64,000 nucleotides of DNA, from the NCBI GenBank assembly GCA_964426875.1, contig CAYRSB010000006.1:1-64000 (forward strand). The letters run 5' to 3'. This document shows positions 27,185-35,390 of the stretch, in pieces. The DNA is from Caldatribacterium sp964426875 (GTDB lineage Bacteria; Atribacterota; Atribacteria; Atribacterales; Caldatribacteriaceae). The first letter of the stretch is position 1. Each line of letters starts with the position of its first letter. Both the position numbers and the translations under genes were made by a program. The notes beneath the pieces were generated by a model, which was not told where the DNA came from, did no database searches, and was given only the letters and a program-made list of their open reading frames with translations.

Positions 27185-28213
27185 CTATCCCCCCAAACCA
27201 TGAATCCGATAAAGCTCCCCACAGGCAGCACGGATATCGTGCCCTCTTGACTTCCTTAGGGTAACGGTTATACCCTCCTTACGCAAGAGCGTGGCAAAAA
27301 TTTCAAGGCGCTTTGCCGAAGAGGGAAGAAAGGGAGTCCCGGGAACTCTATTCCCCGGTATCAGATTCACATGGACCAAAAGGCCCCCAAGAAGCCCGGC
27401 CAGGGCCAGAGCATGTTCCTTCTCGTCGTTAACCTCCTGCCACAGGGTATACTCTATCGTTACTCTCCGGCGAGTCAAACGCAGGTACTCCCTCAGAGCC
27501 CCAAGAAGTGCCTTCAATGGGTATGCCTTATTGATAGGAACAAGAAAGTTCCGCAGCTCATCAGAGGGAGCATGGAGGGAAAGGGCCAGATTGACCTCTG
27601 GCCAATCTCGAGCAAGCCGCACCATTCCCTTCGGTATACCCACCGTAGAGATGGTAATACGCCGAGAGCCAATTCCAAAACCGTCGGGGCTATTGAAAAC
27701 TTGAAGAGCTTTGGTGAGCTCTTCATAGTTGAGAAGAGGCTCCCCCATGCCCATGAAAACAAGATGGGTAATTCTCCCCCCCTTCTGCTCCACAACCCAA
27801 AGCTCCTCCACGATTTCTTCGGCAGAAAGGGACCGCCGAAATCCCGCCCTGCCCGTGGCACAGAAAGGGCAACGTACCGGACAGCCTACCTGGGTGGAAA
27901 GACAGGCAGTACACCAGCTTCTCTGGGGGATGGTCACCACCTCTACCGAGTCCCCTCCTGAAAAACCGAGTAAAAACTTTTTTGTTCCATCCTGAGAATT
28001 CCAAATTTTGAGGATCTTAGAGGAACCCAGGGAGAAAGACAGAGAGAGTTTTTCTCGAAGAGGCAAAGGAATATCGCTCATCTCAAGGAAGGAAGCCACC
28101 TTTTTTCCATAGACCCAGTGCAGAATTTGCCTTGCCCTATAGGGTGACTCCCCCTCGCCCAAAAACCAGGGAACAAGGTCTGATGGAAGCATGCCGAGAA
28201 TGTTTCTCTTCAT
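27185..28213 (-). CDS. rlmN: Dual-specificity RNA methyltransferase RlmN
   Basis: 342 residues. Radical SAM enzyme that methylates adenosine C2 in 23S rRNA A2503 and tRNA A37. The CX3CX2C cluster motif is CPVRCPFC. The substrate-binding MGMGEPLLNY and the C-terminal SRGHDIRAACGEL with its accessory cysteine are intact. The ATG at 28213 has GAGGAA seven bases upstream. A TTG five codons earlier is less likely. It heads the ten-gene operon ending at pcm and is divergent from the DksA-family gene. Confidence 0.94.
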   Translation of the reverse strand: MKRNILGMLPSDLVPWFLGEGESPYRARQILHWVYGKKVASFLEMSDIPLPLREKLSLSFSLGSSKILKIWNSQDGTKKFLLGFSGGDSVEVVTIPQRSWCTACLSTQVGCPVRCPFCATGRAGFRRSLSAEEIVEELWVVEQKGGRITHLVFMGMGEPLLNYEELTKALQVFNSPDGFGIGSRRITISTVGIPKGMVRLARDWPEVNLALSLHAPSDELRNFLVPINKAYPLKALLGALREYLRLTRRRVTIEYTLWQEVNDEKEHALALAGLLGGLLVHVNLIPGNRVPGTPFLPSSAKRLEIFATLLRKEGITVTLRKSRGHDIRAACGELYRIHGLGG

Positions 28214-28266
28214 GCCACTCTTCCTCAAGCGCAGGGTAAAGAGAGCCCTTCTTGTGCACTTGTAAT

Positions 28267-28295
28267 TTTACAACACTCCCCTATAGTTTTAAAAT
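28267..28295 (+). promoter_or_regulatory. Promoter for the DksA/TraR-family gene
   Basis: TTTACA (28267-28272), 17 bases, TAAAAT (28290-28295) on the plus strand. A palindrome with 6-base arms (TTGTAA-TT-TTACAA, 28260-28273) overlaps the -35 element in the intergenic region shared with rlmN. Confidence 0.65.
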
Positions 28296-28315
28296 ATGAG
28301 TGGGAAGTGAGGCCA

Positions 28316-28672
28316 ATGAACGAAGAGCAAAAAAAGGAATTTCAAAAGATGCTTCTTGAACTTCGAGAGAAAGCCATGAGGGCACTGGCCAAAAAGGCCC
28401 AGGACGTTCGAGAGCATGACCCTCACCGGGAATCGCTCGATGAAGCAGACATGGGAAATGCTACCTTAACCATGGAACTCGAACTCTCCTCCTGGCAGAG
28501 TCTTTCTGAAACCCTGGAGATGATCGACAAGGCCCTGCGGAGAATCGAAGCGGATACCTACGATACCTGTGAGATATGCCGAAGGAAGATACCCCTTGAG
28601 CGACTGCGAGCTATACCCTATACTTCATACTGCGTAGACTGTCAGGCTAAACAGGAAGCCCAAAAAAGATAA
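28316..28672 (+). CDS. DksA/TraR C4-type zinc finger protein
   Basis: 118 residues. An N-terminal coiled coil (about 1-60) carries acidic residues, and a C-terminal C4 zinc finger is CEIC ... CVDC. This is the DksA/TraR layout; members bind RNA polymerase in the secondary channel. The first half shows the RESLDEADMGNAT segment typical of Firmicutes YteA-like proteins. The ATG at 28316 is preferred to the GTG at 28307, which would lie only a few bases after the predicted transcription start. Confidence 0.85.
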   Translation: MNEEQKKEFQKMLLELREKAMRALAKKAQDVREHDPHRESLDEADMGNATLTMELELSSWQSLSETLEMIDKALRRIEADTYDTCEICRRKIPLERLRAIPYTSYCVDCQAKQEAQKR

Positions 28673-28707
28673 AAGGCGAGTGGATTTTTCCTCTTCCACT
28701 CGCCTTT
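28672..28707. terminator. Bidirectional intrinsic terminator between dksA-like gene and speD
   Basis: A 13-bp inverted repeat (AAAGGCGAGTGGA paired with TCCACTCGCCTTT) has A/T-rich flanks on both sides. It lies between the convergent ends of the DksA-type gene and speD, so it can serve both. Confidence 0.85.
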
Positions 28708-28723
28708 ATGCAAAGCCGGTGAG

Positions 28724-29176
28724 TCAAGTGTGCACCATTCCCTCCAGCATCCCCAACCGTTCCTCGAGCACCAAAGGAACGGTAGAGTAAGGATCCTTGG
28801 GATACTCCACACCCCGATCGAACACCTGGCGCCGGAAGTCAACGAGCTGAAAGTACTCTACGAGCCCCTGTACTGCCTCATCCACATCAAAAGGCTTGCA
28901 AGAGAAAATGTCCACACTCACGTACCGTTTGGCAGGGAAGGTGTGAATGCTTATATGGCTTTCAGCGATGATGACAATGCCGGATATGCCACTTTCCTGG
29001 GGTGTAGCCCCGTGGTAGCGAAACACATAAGGTGGGGTGACTTTGGTCATATGCATTCTCTCGGGAAATTCATCCAAAAATTCCCGAATGCGGTCCACAT
29101 CGCCGATGATTGCCGGATCAGAGCTGTAGCCATCAAGAACAAGATGCATCCCCACTTCTAAAGTTACTTTCTCCAT
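28724..29176 (-). CDS. speD: S-adenosylmethionine decarboxylase proenzyme
   Basis: 150 residues, the class 1B short form. Supplies decarboxylated SAM for spermidine synthesis. The self-cleavage serine that becomes the pyruvoyl group is in AESHISIHTFP, and C-terminal residues around DIFSCKPFD match the active site. The ATG at 29176 has GGAGGG seven bases upstream. An upstream frame extension lacks support. No promoter lies directly before it; the nearest is at 29495-29522, beyond a structured leader. Confidence 0.95.
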   Translation of the reverse strand: MEKVTLEVGMHLVLDGYSSDPAIIGDVDRIREFLDEFPERMHMTKVTPPYVFRYHGATPQESGISGIVIIAESHISIHTFPAKRYVSVDIFSCKPFDVDEAVQGLVEYFQLVDFRRQVFDRGVEYPKDPYSTVPLVLEERLGMLEGMVHT

Positions 29177-29255
29177 GGCACATCCCTCCCTCCAAACTCT
29201 CAAGGGTTAAGAAGCAAAATACCTATCCCTGGAATCACCCAGGGATAGATACCCG

Positions 29256-29300
29256 GCAAAAACAATGGCCACGGCACATTGCCGCACCGTGACCATTGTT
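29256..29300 (-). terminator. Intrinsic terminator inside the speD leader
   Basis: The 14-base arms AACAATGGTCACGG and CCGTGGCCATTGTT pair with one G-U, and a short inner stem extends the hairpin. TTTTT follows. It begins directly after the stop of the 16-codon upstream ORF, about 80 bases before speD. Confidence 0.85.
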
Positions 29301-29351
29301 CTATTCACTTCCCAAGGACAGAAGGAACACCTTTTTCAACTCACTATTCAT
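29301..29351 (-). CDS. 16-residue upstream ORF in the speD leader
   Basis: ATG at 29351 with GGGGGAG (29357-29363) five bases upstream encodes MNSELKKVFLLSLGSE and stops at the foot of the terminator hairpin. The strong ribosome binding site is sequestered by CCCCC in a hairpin (29354-29383). The peptide could be a leader peptide controlling terminator formation. No homologue is recognised with confidence. Confidence 0.5.
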   Translation of the reverse strand: MNSELKKVFLLSLGSE

Positions 29352-29477
29352 CGGTGCTCCCCCTTTCTTACGACGGGGGGCACTTCCCGTCAGGGAAGGA
29401 GCAATCCCCTGACTAGGACCAAGGAGAACACACACCGGCGTTTCTCAACGCCTTTTAGAAGCTCCCATTCCACCCCC

Positions 29478-29958
29478 TTAAGTTTTCGCAGGTTATTATA
29501 TATCTTTCCCCTGAGATGTCAATGATGTAAGGGAGTAAATTCTCTAAAAATCACACCCCAGAAAAAGAGCTGAATCCCCCATCTACTGGGACAACCACAC
29601 CGGTTATAAAACTTGAGGCTGGGGAGAGGAGCCACAAAACGGTACTCAAAAGATCCCGAGGTTCCCCAAATCTCCCACAGGGAGTATGGGCAAGGATTGC
29701 CTGTCCCCTGGGAGTCAAAGAACCATCCTCGTTGTAAAGGAGATAGTAGTTCTGCTTGGTAACGAAAAACCCTGGAGCTAAAGCATTCACTCGTACCTTG
29801 GGAGTGTATTCCCGGGCAATGTACACTGCCAACCACTGGGTGAAATTGCTCACTGCAGCCTTGGCTGCCGAATACCCTACCACCCGGGTAAGAGGACGAA
29901 TGGCAGCCATAGAGGAGAAGTTGATAATACTTCCTCCTTCCGGGTTTTCGATCATCAA
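29478..29958. repeat. 481-bp direct repeat, copy A
   Basis: By eye this stretch is identical base for base to 35391-35871 (offset 5913). It contains the 3' 410 or so bases of an SDR gene, its stop codon, and a consensus promoter pointing out of the gene. The flanks differ immediately outside: C versus A on the left, G versus A on the right. Confidence 0.93.
29495..29522 (-). promoter_or_regulatory. Consensus promoter in repeat copy A (speD leader)
   Basis: TTGACA (29517-29522), 16 bases, TATAAT (29495-29500) on the minus strand, about 30 bases after the SDR stop. The inferred start is near 29488. It would transcribe the structured leader and speD. Confidence 0.85.
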
Positions 29959-30312
29959 GTAGCTTTCCAAGTTGACGGCCATGGTTACACTCCACTCTTC
30001 AGGGCTCTGCTCCAAAAACGGTCTTTGGAAGATAACACCCGCACAATTTATTAAAAAATCAATACCCCCAAGAAGCTCGACTGTCTTTCCAACAAGCAGG
30101 ACATTATTTTCCCGTTGAGCTAAATCCAGGCACAAAGAGAACACCTTTACCCCACGTCTTTTAACCTCTTTAGTGACCTTGTCAACCTCAGACTGAATGT
30201 TCGAGCATAGCATGAGATGACATCCTTCAGAAGCCAAAGCATTTGCAATCGCCCTACCTATTCCTCTACCAGCTCCCGTAACAATCGCAACTTTATTTTT
30301 GAGTGTTTCCAT
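29551..30312 (-). CDS. Chimeric short-chain dehydrogenase/reductase (repeat-derived C-terminus)
   Basis: About 253 residues. The N-terminal half is an ordinary SDR NAD(P)-binding domain (VTGAGRGIGRAIA, then INCAG) unrelated in detail to the gene at 35464. The C-terminal half, from LMIENPEGGS onward, is identical to that gene because it lies in the 481-bp repeat. At the junction the sequence runs MAVNLESY-LMIENP and lacks about 12 residues of the helix after the conserved Asn. The YSAAK active site is retained. Probably a recombination product whose activity is doubtful. Start placed at ATG 30312. Confidence 0.7.
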   Translation of the reverse strand: METLKNKVAIVTGAGRGIGRAIANALASEGCHLMLCSNIQSEVDKVTKEVKRRGVKVFSLCLDLAQRENNVLLVGKTVELLGGIDFLINCAGVIFQRPFLEQSPEEWSVTMAVNLESYLMIENPEGGSIINFSSMAAIRPLTRVVGYSAAKAAVSNFTQWLAVYIAREYTPKVRVNALAPGFFVTKQNYYLLYNEDGSLTPRGQAILAHTPCGRFGEPRDLLSTVLWLLSPASSFITGVVVPVDGGFSSFSGV

Positions 30313-30349
30313 TATCTTCCATGACTTTGTTAAACTTCCCTTCAAAAAC

Positions 30350-30378
30350 ATTATAACATTGCGATGTTTAAAAGTCAA
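30350..30378 (-). promoter_or_regulatory. Promoter for the chimeric SDR
   Basis: TTGACT (30373-30378), 17 bases, TATAAT (30350-30355) on the minus strand, about 40 bases before the chosen start. Confidence 0.75.
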
Positions 30379-30803
30379 GGGGGCGCAAATTGCCTCATCT
30401 AAAATCTTGATGAACTCCTACCGTTGCCTCACCCAGAAATCTCGACGTAAATTATCCTACCTCTAAGTGTTTAACATAGTATCCCATCTATTACTGTTAT
30501 CGCGTGCCTCAAAAAGAGGATATCCTTTCTCGTAGAGAAAAGGAAACACGCTTTCATAACATTAGTTGTTGAGAGACCACCAAAGAGAGAATAGATACTG
30601 AACTCATTGGAAACTCCGTGAAGGCCTCAAGATGGGCATACGTAATCGATCTCAAGCAGTTTCCACAACAAAAAGAGAGAGTAAGGAAAAGGAACCGGGC
30701 ACAGATAAGGAAAGGAACCATAGAGCATCTTGCAGGTACTCCAATGGAATGGATGAGAGCAGCGTTTTCCCACCGCCCTTCCACCTTTTTGCCTTACCCT
30801 AAA
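30379..30803. other. 425-bp gap with no supported gene; possible gene debris
   Basis: No good gene is present. A short minus-strand frame at about 30463-30564 ends in YEKGYPLFEARDNSNRW and has no start. A plus-strand frame at about 30580-30780 contains KASRWAYVIDLKQFPQQKE without an acceptable start and runs into the GH4 gene. Both look like decayed coding fragments, but I cannot name a family. Confidence 0.4.
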
Positions 30804-32171
30804 CTAACGCATCTCTGGAAGATACTCTCGCTGTACATGGAGCATTACTTCCACCATCTCTTTGGCACGTTTCACATCGTCAACGGCAGGCTCAAGGAGT
30901 AATGCCTGCAAAAGGAGCTTTTTTGATCTCTCCCGGTAAGCCTCTACCAAAAGCTCTTGGATGGCGATTTGGAGTTGACACATGGCCGCAATGGCTGAAG
31001 GAAGGGCACCGACCGCAACCGGATGGATTCCCTCCCCATCAACAATTACCGGTACTTCTACGATCGCCTCTTCAGGTAAATTAGTAATGGCTCGATTTTC
31101 ATTTACTACATTGGCAGCGATTTCTCTTCGAGAGACGTTATGCTCAATATCACAGATAATGGGAATGCCAAGTTCCCCTGAGGGACTGAGAAAATCTTGG
31201 GTAAGGGGTGCTTCTTTTGCCACTATTGCCTCTACCTTACGTCCCTCTTCGACACACCACAACTCGTAACTGGGCATACCTGGTCGTCCTTCTATAGCAT
31301 ACTCTAACTCTTCTACAGTAGCGTTAAGTGGGCGGGTAATCCCCCCAATTCCCCACTGAAAGAGCAGCGGACCAGTTAGAGAATAAGCAAAGTGGACGTA
31401 CTCCTCAGGGTGACCTAAGGCAGGATAAGGGAGAAAACCATAAAGTTCGTACATCACCTGCACGAAGGGATTAAGACGAAAAAGAGCATCATGGATACGG
31501 CGTTGAAATTCAGGCATAAGGTCATTACCCTGTAGGTCTTCTATTCTCAACACCCAGTGAAAATGGTTGATTCCCCCGATAGTCACAATAAGGCTTTCCT
31601 TTGGTCTTCCAAGAATATCGCTCACCACTTCCCAGGTGGTCATGGGTCCGTGGCACAATCCCACAGCTCGCAAACGGGTGAGTTTGTGGATTGCCAAGCA
31701 TACACGACTCTCCGGATTAGTATAGTTTAAAATCCATGCTTCAGGACACAGCCTCTCGATGTCCTGGCAAATCGGCATCATAAGGTGGATACTTCGTAGC
31801 GTATGGAAGGCTGCACCAGGCCCTCCATTTTCTCCAAAAACCTGCTTAAAGCCAAAGGCAAGAGGGATATAGAAATCCTTTTCCCACAAAGCAAATCGCT
31901 TTTGTGCCACTGAGATAATAACATAATCTGCCCCGGGCAATGCCTCTTTACGGTCAGTGGTGGCTGCAATGGTAAGGTTTGAAGCCCCCGTCTTTTCTTT
32001 GACAAGCAAGGCAAACTGGTACATTCTTTTCAAAGCTCCTTCATCAACATCTACAAGGCGCAGACAAATAGGAAAATCGCGCAATCGTTCTTCTCGAGCA
32101 AGATCGACAATTACACTACGACCGAAAGAGGCGCTTCCAGCACCGATGACGACAATAACCAGCTCCTTCAT
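30804..32171 (-). CDS. GH4-family alpha-glucosidase/alpha-galactosidase
   Basis: 455 residues. GH4 enzymes cleave glycosides by an NAD-dependent oxidation-elimination mechanism with a divalent metal. The N-terminal nucleotide site is VVIGAGSASFG. Family motifs are GENGGPGAAFHTLRSI, ILNYTNPESRVC, the metal-site GLCHG and GGINHFHW. The Cys-His metal pair indicates the alpha-glycosidase branch rather than a 6-phospho-glycosidase; the exact sugar is not determined. Last gene of an operon with a MalEFG-type transporter that would supply its substrate. Confidence 0.9.
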   Translation of the reverse strand: MKELVIVVIGAGSASFGRSVIVDLAREERLRDFPICLRLVDVDEGALKRMYQFALLVKEKTGASNLTIAATTDRKEALPGADYVIISVAQKRFALWEKDFYIPLAFGFKQVFGENGGPGAAFHTLRSIHLMMPICQDIERLCPEAWILNYTNPESRVCLAIHKLTRLRAVGLCHGPMTTWEVVSDILGRPKESLIVTIGGINHFHWVLRIEDLQGNDLMPEFQRRIHDALFRLNPFVQVMYELYGFLPYPALGHPEEYVHFAYSLTGPLLFQWGIGGITRPLNATVEELEYAIEGRPGMPSYELWCVEEGRKVEAIVAKEAPLTQDFLSPSGELGIPIICDIEHNVSRREIAANVVNENRAITNLPEEAIVEVPVIVDGEGIHPVAVGALPSAIAAMCQLQIAIQELLVEAYRERSKKLLLQALLLEPAVDDVKRAKEMVEVMLHVQREYLPEMR

Positions 32172-32186
32172 TGTTTTCCTCCCCTC

Positions 32187-33017
32187 TTACTTTAGTGCTC
32201 CCTGAGTAACGCCCAGAACCACCCGAGGTTGCAGAAGGAGGTATACCATAATCGGAGGGAGAGCAGTTAGCGTAGCACCAGTCATAATGAGGGGAATGTT
32301 GGCCACATATTGTCCCTGAAAGAGGGCTAGTCCTAAAGGAAGGGGCATCTTAAGAGGGTCGTGGATAAGCACCAAGGGGGTGATATAGGTATTCCAGGTC
32401 CACACTGCTGTGAGGGCACCAGAAGTCACGATGGCCGGTATTGCCAGAGGGGTGTAAATCTTCCACAGGATTTGCCAAAAAGTGGCTCCGTCGACCATAG
32501 CAGAGTCAAGGAGTTCTCGAGGTAACCCCATAAAGAAAGAGCGAATTACCAGGGTGGAAAAACAGGCACTCATGGCTAGAGAGGGTAAAATAACGCTCAA
32601 GAGATTGTTCACCAAACCGAGACCATGCATCAGTTGAAAAATGGGAATCATGATGAATACCTCGGGAATCATCACTCCAAAAGATACCACCCCTAGAAGG
32701 AAAAAGCGTTTCAAGGGAAAATTCATAACACTCAAGGCAAAAGCTGACATGAGAGCAAAGACCAACGATCCTCCCACCACCGGTACGGTGATGAGAACCG
32801 AGTTGAGGTAATATCGATCGAAGTGATATTGGAAGAGCACTTTTCGGAAATTATCAGTGCTGAAACGCTGTGGCAAGGCCAAAGAACCGCGACGGATAAT
32901 ATCGGTATGCTCTCGAAAAGTACCCATAAACATCAACACAAAAGGAAGAATCACAAGAAAAGCAATGAATATCACGAGCACATACCGCGTAGCTAAAATG
33001 ATCCCCCTTACTTTCAA
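32187..33017 (-). CDS. Carbohydrate ABC transporter permease (MalG type)
   Basis: 276 residues with six predicted transmembrane segments. The EAA loop that contacts the ATPase is DGATFWQILWKIYTPLAIPA. Paired with the MalF-type gene 2 bases upstream. No ATPase gene is in this operon, so a shared MsiK-like ATPase elsewhere is likely. Confidence 0.92.
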   Translation of the reverse strand: MKVRGIILATRYVLVIFIAFLVILPFVLMFMGTFREHTDIIRRGSLALPQRFSTDNFRKVLFQYHFDRYYLNSVLITVPVVGGSLVFALMSAFALSVMNFPLKRFFLLGVVSFGVMIPEVFIMIPIFQLMHGLGLVNNLLSVILPSLAMSACFSTLVIRSFFMGLPRELLDSAMVDGATFWQILWKIYTPLAIPAIVTSGALTAVWTWNTYITPLVLIHDPLKMPLPLGLALFQGQYVANIPLIMTGATLTALPPIMVYLLLQPRVVLGVTQGALK

Positions 33018-33019
33018 GG

Positions 33020-33913
33020 TTATTCTCCAACCCTCCTTTCTCCTAAAAAGAGACTTACTGCCGCTACTGCAAACATGAGAACGGTCAAAACCACCACCAC
33101 TGCCGAAGCGTACCCCACCTTACCCTCCACAAAGGCCAACTGATAAGCATAAAGTGCAATGGGCCTTGTTCCGTAAGCCCCTCCCGTGGTAGAGCTCACA
33201 ATGGCAAAGGCAAAACTCCCCAGACATTGCACGGTAGTCATTACCAGGACTACCGCTATTTCGAAACGTAAATCAGGTAGGGTGACGTAAAAAAACTGTT
33301 GAAAAGAATTTGCCCCGTCAAGGACCGCCGCTTCATAAAGAGCTTGGTCGATTTTCTGAATTCCCGCCACAAAGATGATGATGCAAAACCCAAGCCATGC
33401 CCAAGTGCCGATGAATCCCACCGCCGTTACTGCCGTTTCGGGAGTTCCCAACCAGGGTCGACTCATCCCCTCCAGACCGATGATTTTGAGTACCTGATGT
33501 AGCACCCCAAAAAGGGGTGCATAGATCCAACGAAATATGGTTCCCAGAGCAATAGCTGCTACCACCTGGGGGATAAAATAAGCGCTTTGGAAAAAACGAG
33601 TGCCAGCCAGTTGACCACGAGCGATTACCGAGGCGATTACCAAACCTAAAAAGAGTGGCAAAGCGGTAACGAAGATAAAGTAAATAAAGTTGGCCCCAAA
33701 GGCACTCCAAAAACGTTCGTCATAGAAGAGAGTGACGAAATTCCTCAATCCCACGAAAACTTTTGGACCGAAGCCGTCCCACTGAAGAGAGCTGTAGAAA
33801 AAATTGGCCAAAAAGGGATAGATAACAAAAACAACCGTCGATACTACTGTGGGAACAAGGAAAAGATAGGACAAGAAAACCCCTTGTCGTCTGAAGTATG
33901 CTCTACGTGACAT
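33020..33913 (-). CDS. Carbohydrate ABC transporter permease (MalF type)
   Basis: 297 residues, six predicted transmembrane segments, with the EAA loop EAAVLDGANSFQQFFYVTLPDL. Follows the solute-binding protein by 48 bases. Forms the membrane channel together with the MalG-type partner. Confidence 0.92.
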   Translation of the reverse strand: MSRRAYFRRQGVFLSYLFLVPTVVSTVVFVIYPFLANFFYSSLQWDGFGPKVFVGLRNFVTLFYDERFWSAFGANFIYFIFVTALPLFLGLVIASVIARGQLAGTRFFQSAYFIPQVVAAIALGTIFRWIYAPLFGVLHQVLKIIGLEGMSRPWLGTPETAVTAVGFIGTWAWLGFCIIIFVAGIQKIDQALYEAAVLDGANSFQQFFYVTLPDLRFEIAVVLVMTTVQCLGSFAFAIVSSTTGGAYGTRPIALYAYQLAFVEGKVGYASAVVVVLTVLMFAVAAVSLFLGERRVGE

Positions 33914-33961
33914 GTCACACCCAAGGGGACGGAGGTTCTCACCTCCGCCCTTTTAAGACCG

Positions 33962-35302
33962 TTACTCCCCACCCCGGCTAATCACAAATTCACGGTAATC
34001 TTTTTCAACTTTCTCCACAAACTCTTCCGGTGTTAAGCGAAGAAGCAAAAGGTCCCTTCCCGCCTCTCCCAGGGTATCCCACATGGTAGGCGTAGCCCAG
34101 TCAAGGAAATGCCCTACGCGGTTAACCCGGTTGACCTCATTCCATGCCACCAAAAGGTCGTGGTAGAGGGTATTTTCGGGAATCCCCTCTAAGGGTGCAG
34201 GAACTCGTGCAGGGAGGACACCTAGTTCAAGTTGTAACTGCACGGTTCGACCTGAAGCGACTAGGAAATTCAAGTACTCAGCAGCAATATCAGGATGAGG
34301 AGAGTGAGCACTGATACCGACTGGTGTGGCCATACCGCCAATCTGGGGTGGAAGTTCTCCACCTTTCTCAAAGGATGGGAAGGGCAGGAATCCAGCAGCA
34401 AAATCAGCCTGAGCAATGTTTGAAGAGTACCAGCTTCCCTGCAGGAAAAAGGCCACTTCACCGGCTAGGAAAACCTGCAGCGCGTCGTCGCCACCTAAAG
34501 CAGAAAAACCCTCCGTCAAGTAACCTTTTCTTGCCCATTCCTGCAACCTTCGCGCTGCCTCAACATTACCCGATTCTTTCCAGGTCCGATCTGGCTTGGT
34601 GCGAATGACTATATCGTCCAAATACTCCTGTGCAGCATCGGCTCCCATCTGCTGCGCTAAGGCTGCATGTTGTAAGGCACCATAGAGGTGGAAGAATTGC
34701 CAATCGTCGAGAATCCCCACAACCAGAGGGGTGTACCCTGCTCCTTTCACCTTATCCATGATTTCCTCTAACTCGGCAACACTCTCAAAGAGGGGAAGAC
34801 CTAACTGGGTCAAAAGATCTTTATTGTAGTATACCCCCACCAACTCTGCATCTAAACCTACCGCCCATATACTTCCCTCACCGAACTGCTTACCGTCGAG
34901 GGTATATTTGGCACGATTCCACAAGCTTGGTGAAAACAACTTCTCCGTCCATCCATATTTTTCGGCATAAGGGTCAAGGTTTACAATGTGCTGAGCACGT
35001 ACCATAGGACCCATCATGTGTTCTCCGTTATTCACTAAAACGACATCTGGACCCACCCCTGCTGCCAACGCGGCCATGACCGCCGCCTTCATATCCTCAA
35101 GTGGCCGAGCTGCCCGCTTCACCTGCCAGTCAGGGTATTTCTTAAGGAACTGTTCAATTGCTGCCTCCACCACTGGTTGGCGATTGGGCTCGGTATAGGT
35201 ATCCCAAATTTCTAAAACTTTAACTTCTTGGGCAAAAGCGGAATGAAACAGAAGACTAACTAAGAAAACCCACACTAGAAGGAAACACACACACTTTTTC
35301 AT
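33962..35302 (-). CDS. Extracellular sugar-binding protein, family 1
   Basis: 446 residues. A classical signal peptide ends near AFAQEV (about residue 25) with no lipobox cysteine. The mature protein has the MalE-like cluster B layout (LEIWDTYTEPNRQPVVEAAIEQF; QGSWYSSNIAQADFAAGFLPFP). It captures the sugar for the two permeases downstream. First gene of an operon reading from the promoter in repeat copy B. Confidence 0.92.
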   Translation of the reverse strand: MKKCVCFLLVWVFLVSLLFHSAFAQEVKVLEIWDTYTEPNRQPVVEAAIEQFLKKYPDWQVKRAARPLEDMKAAVMAALAAGVGPDVVLVNNGEHMMGPMVRAQHIVNLDPYAEKYGWTEKLFSPSLWNRAKYTLDGKQFGEGSIWAVGLDAELVGVYYNKDLLTQLGLPLFESVAELEEIMDKVKGAGYTPLVVGILDDWQFFHLYGALQHAALAQQMGADAAQEYLDDIVIRTKPDRTWKESGNVEAARRLQEWARKGYLTEGFSALGGDDALQVFLAGEVAFFLQGSWYSSNIAQADFAAGFLPFPSFEKGGELPPQIGGMATPVGISAHSPHPDIAAEYLNFLVASGRTVQLQLELGVLPARVPAPLEGIPENTLYHDLLVAWNEVNRVNRVGHFLDWATPTMWDTLGEAGRDLLLLRLTPEEFVEKVEKDYREFVISRGGE

Positions 35303-35390
35303 CCTTTTTACCCCCCTTCTTTGAACAATGCTTACTCTTACTACATATCATATTATACTATTATCCTTCTACACACAATCATACCCCAGA

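Larger units (their letters stand above)
29177..29488 (-). ncRNA. Structured speD leader or small RNA with upstream ORF and two terminator-like hairpins
   Basis: From the predicted start near 29488 the minus-strand RNA contains four hairpins. They are a perfect hairpin at 29437-29452 (GGCGTT-GAGA-AACGCC), a 7-bp hairpin at 29389-29413 (GTCAGGG...), a GTGCCCCC/GGGGGAGCAC hairpin at 29354-29383, and a strong terminator at 29256-29300 (14-bp stem with one G-U, then TTTTT). A second terminator-like stem spans 29220-29251 with TTTT after it. The third hairpin buries the ribosome binding site of a 16-codon ORF (29301-29351). It matches no riboswitch class I can recognise. Either a speD attenuator or an independent small RNA. 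Confidence 0.6.

Noticed and set aside
29256..29488. 6S RNA, SAM, lysine or TPP riboswitch as identity of the speD leader
   Set aside because: The 5' and 3' ends do not pair into a closing stem as needed for 6S, and the conserved cores of those riboswitch classes are not found.
30554..30902. Open frames on both strands (76 and 94 codons) before the GH4 gene
   Set aside because: No ribosome binding site or recognisable family, and the plus-strand frame runs into the GH4 gene. Recorded only as possible debris.
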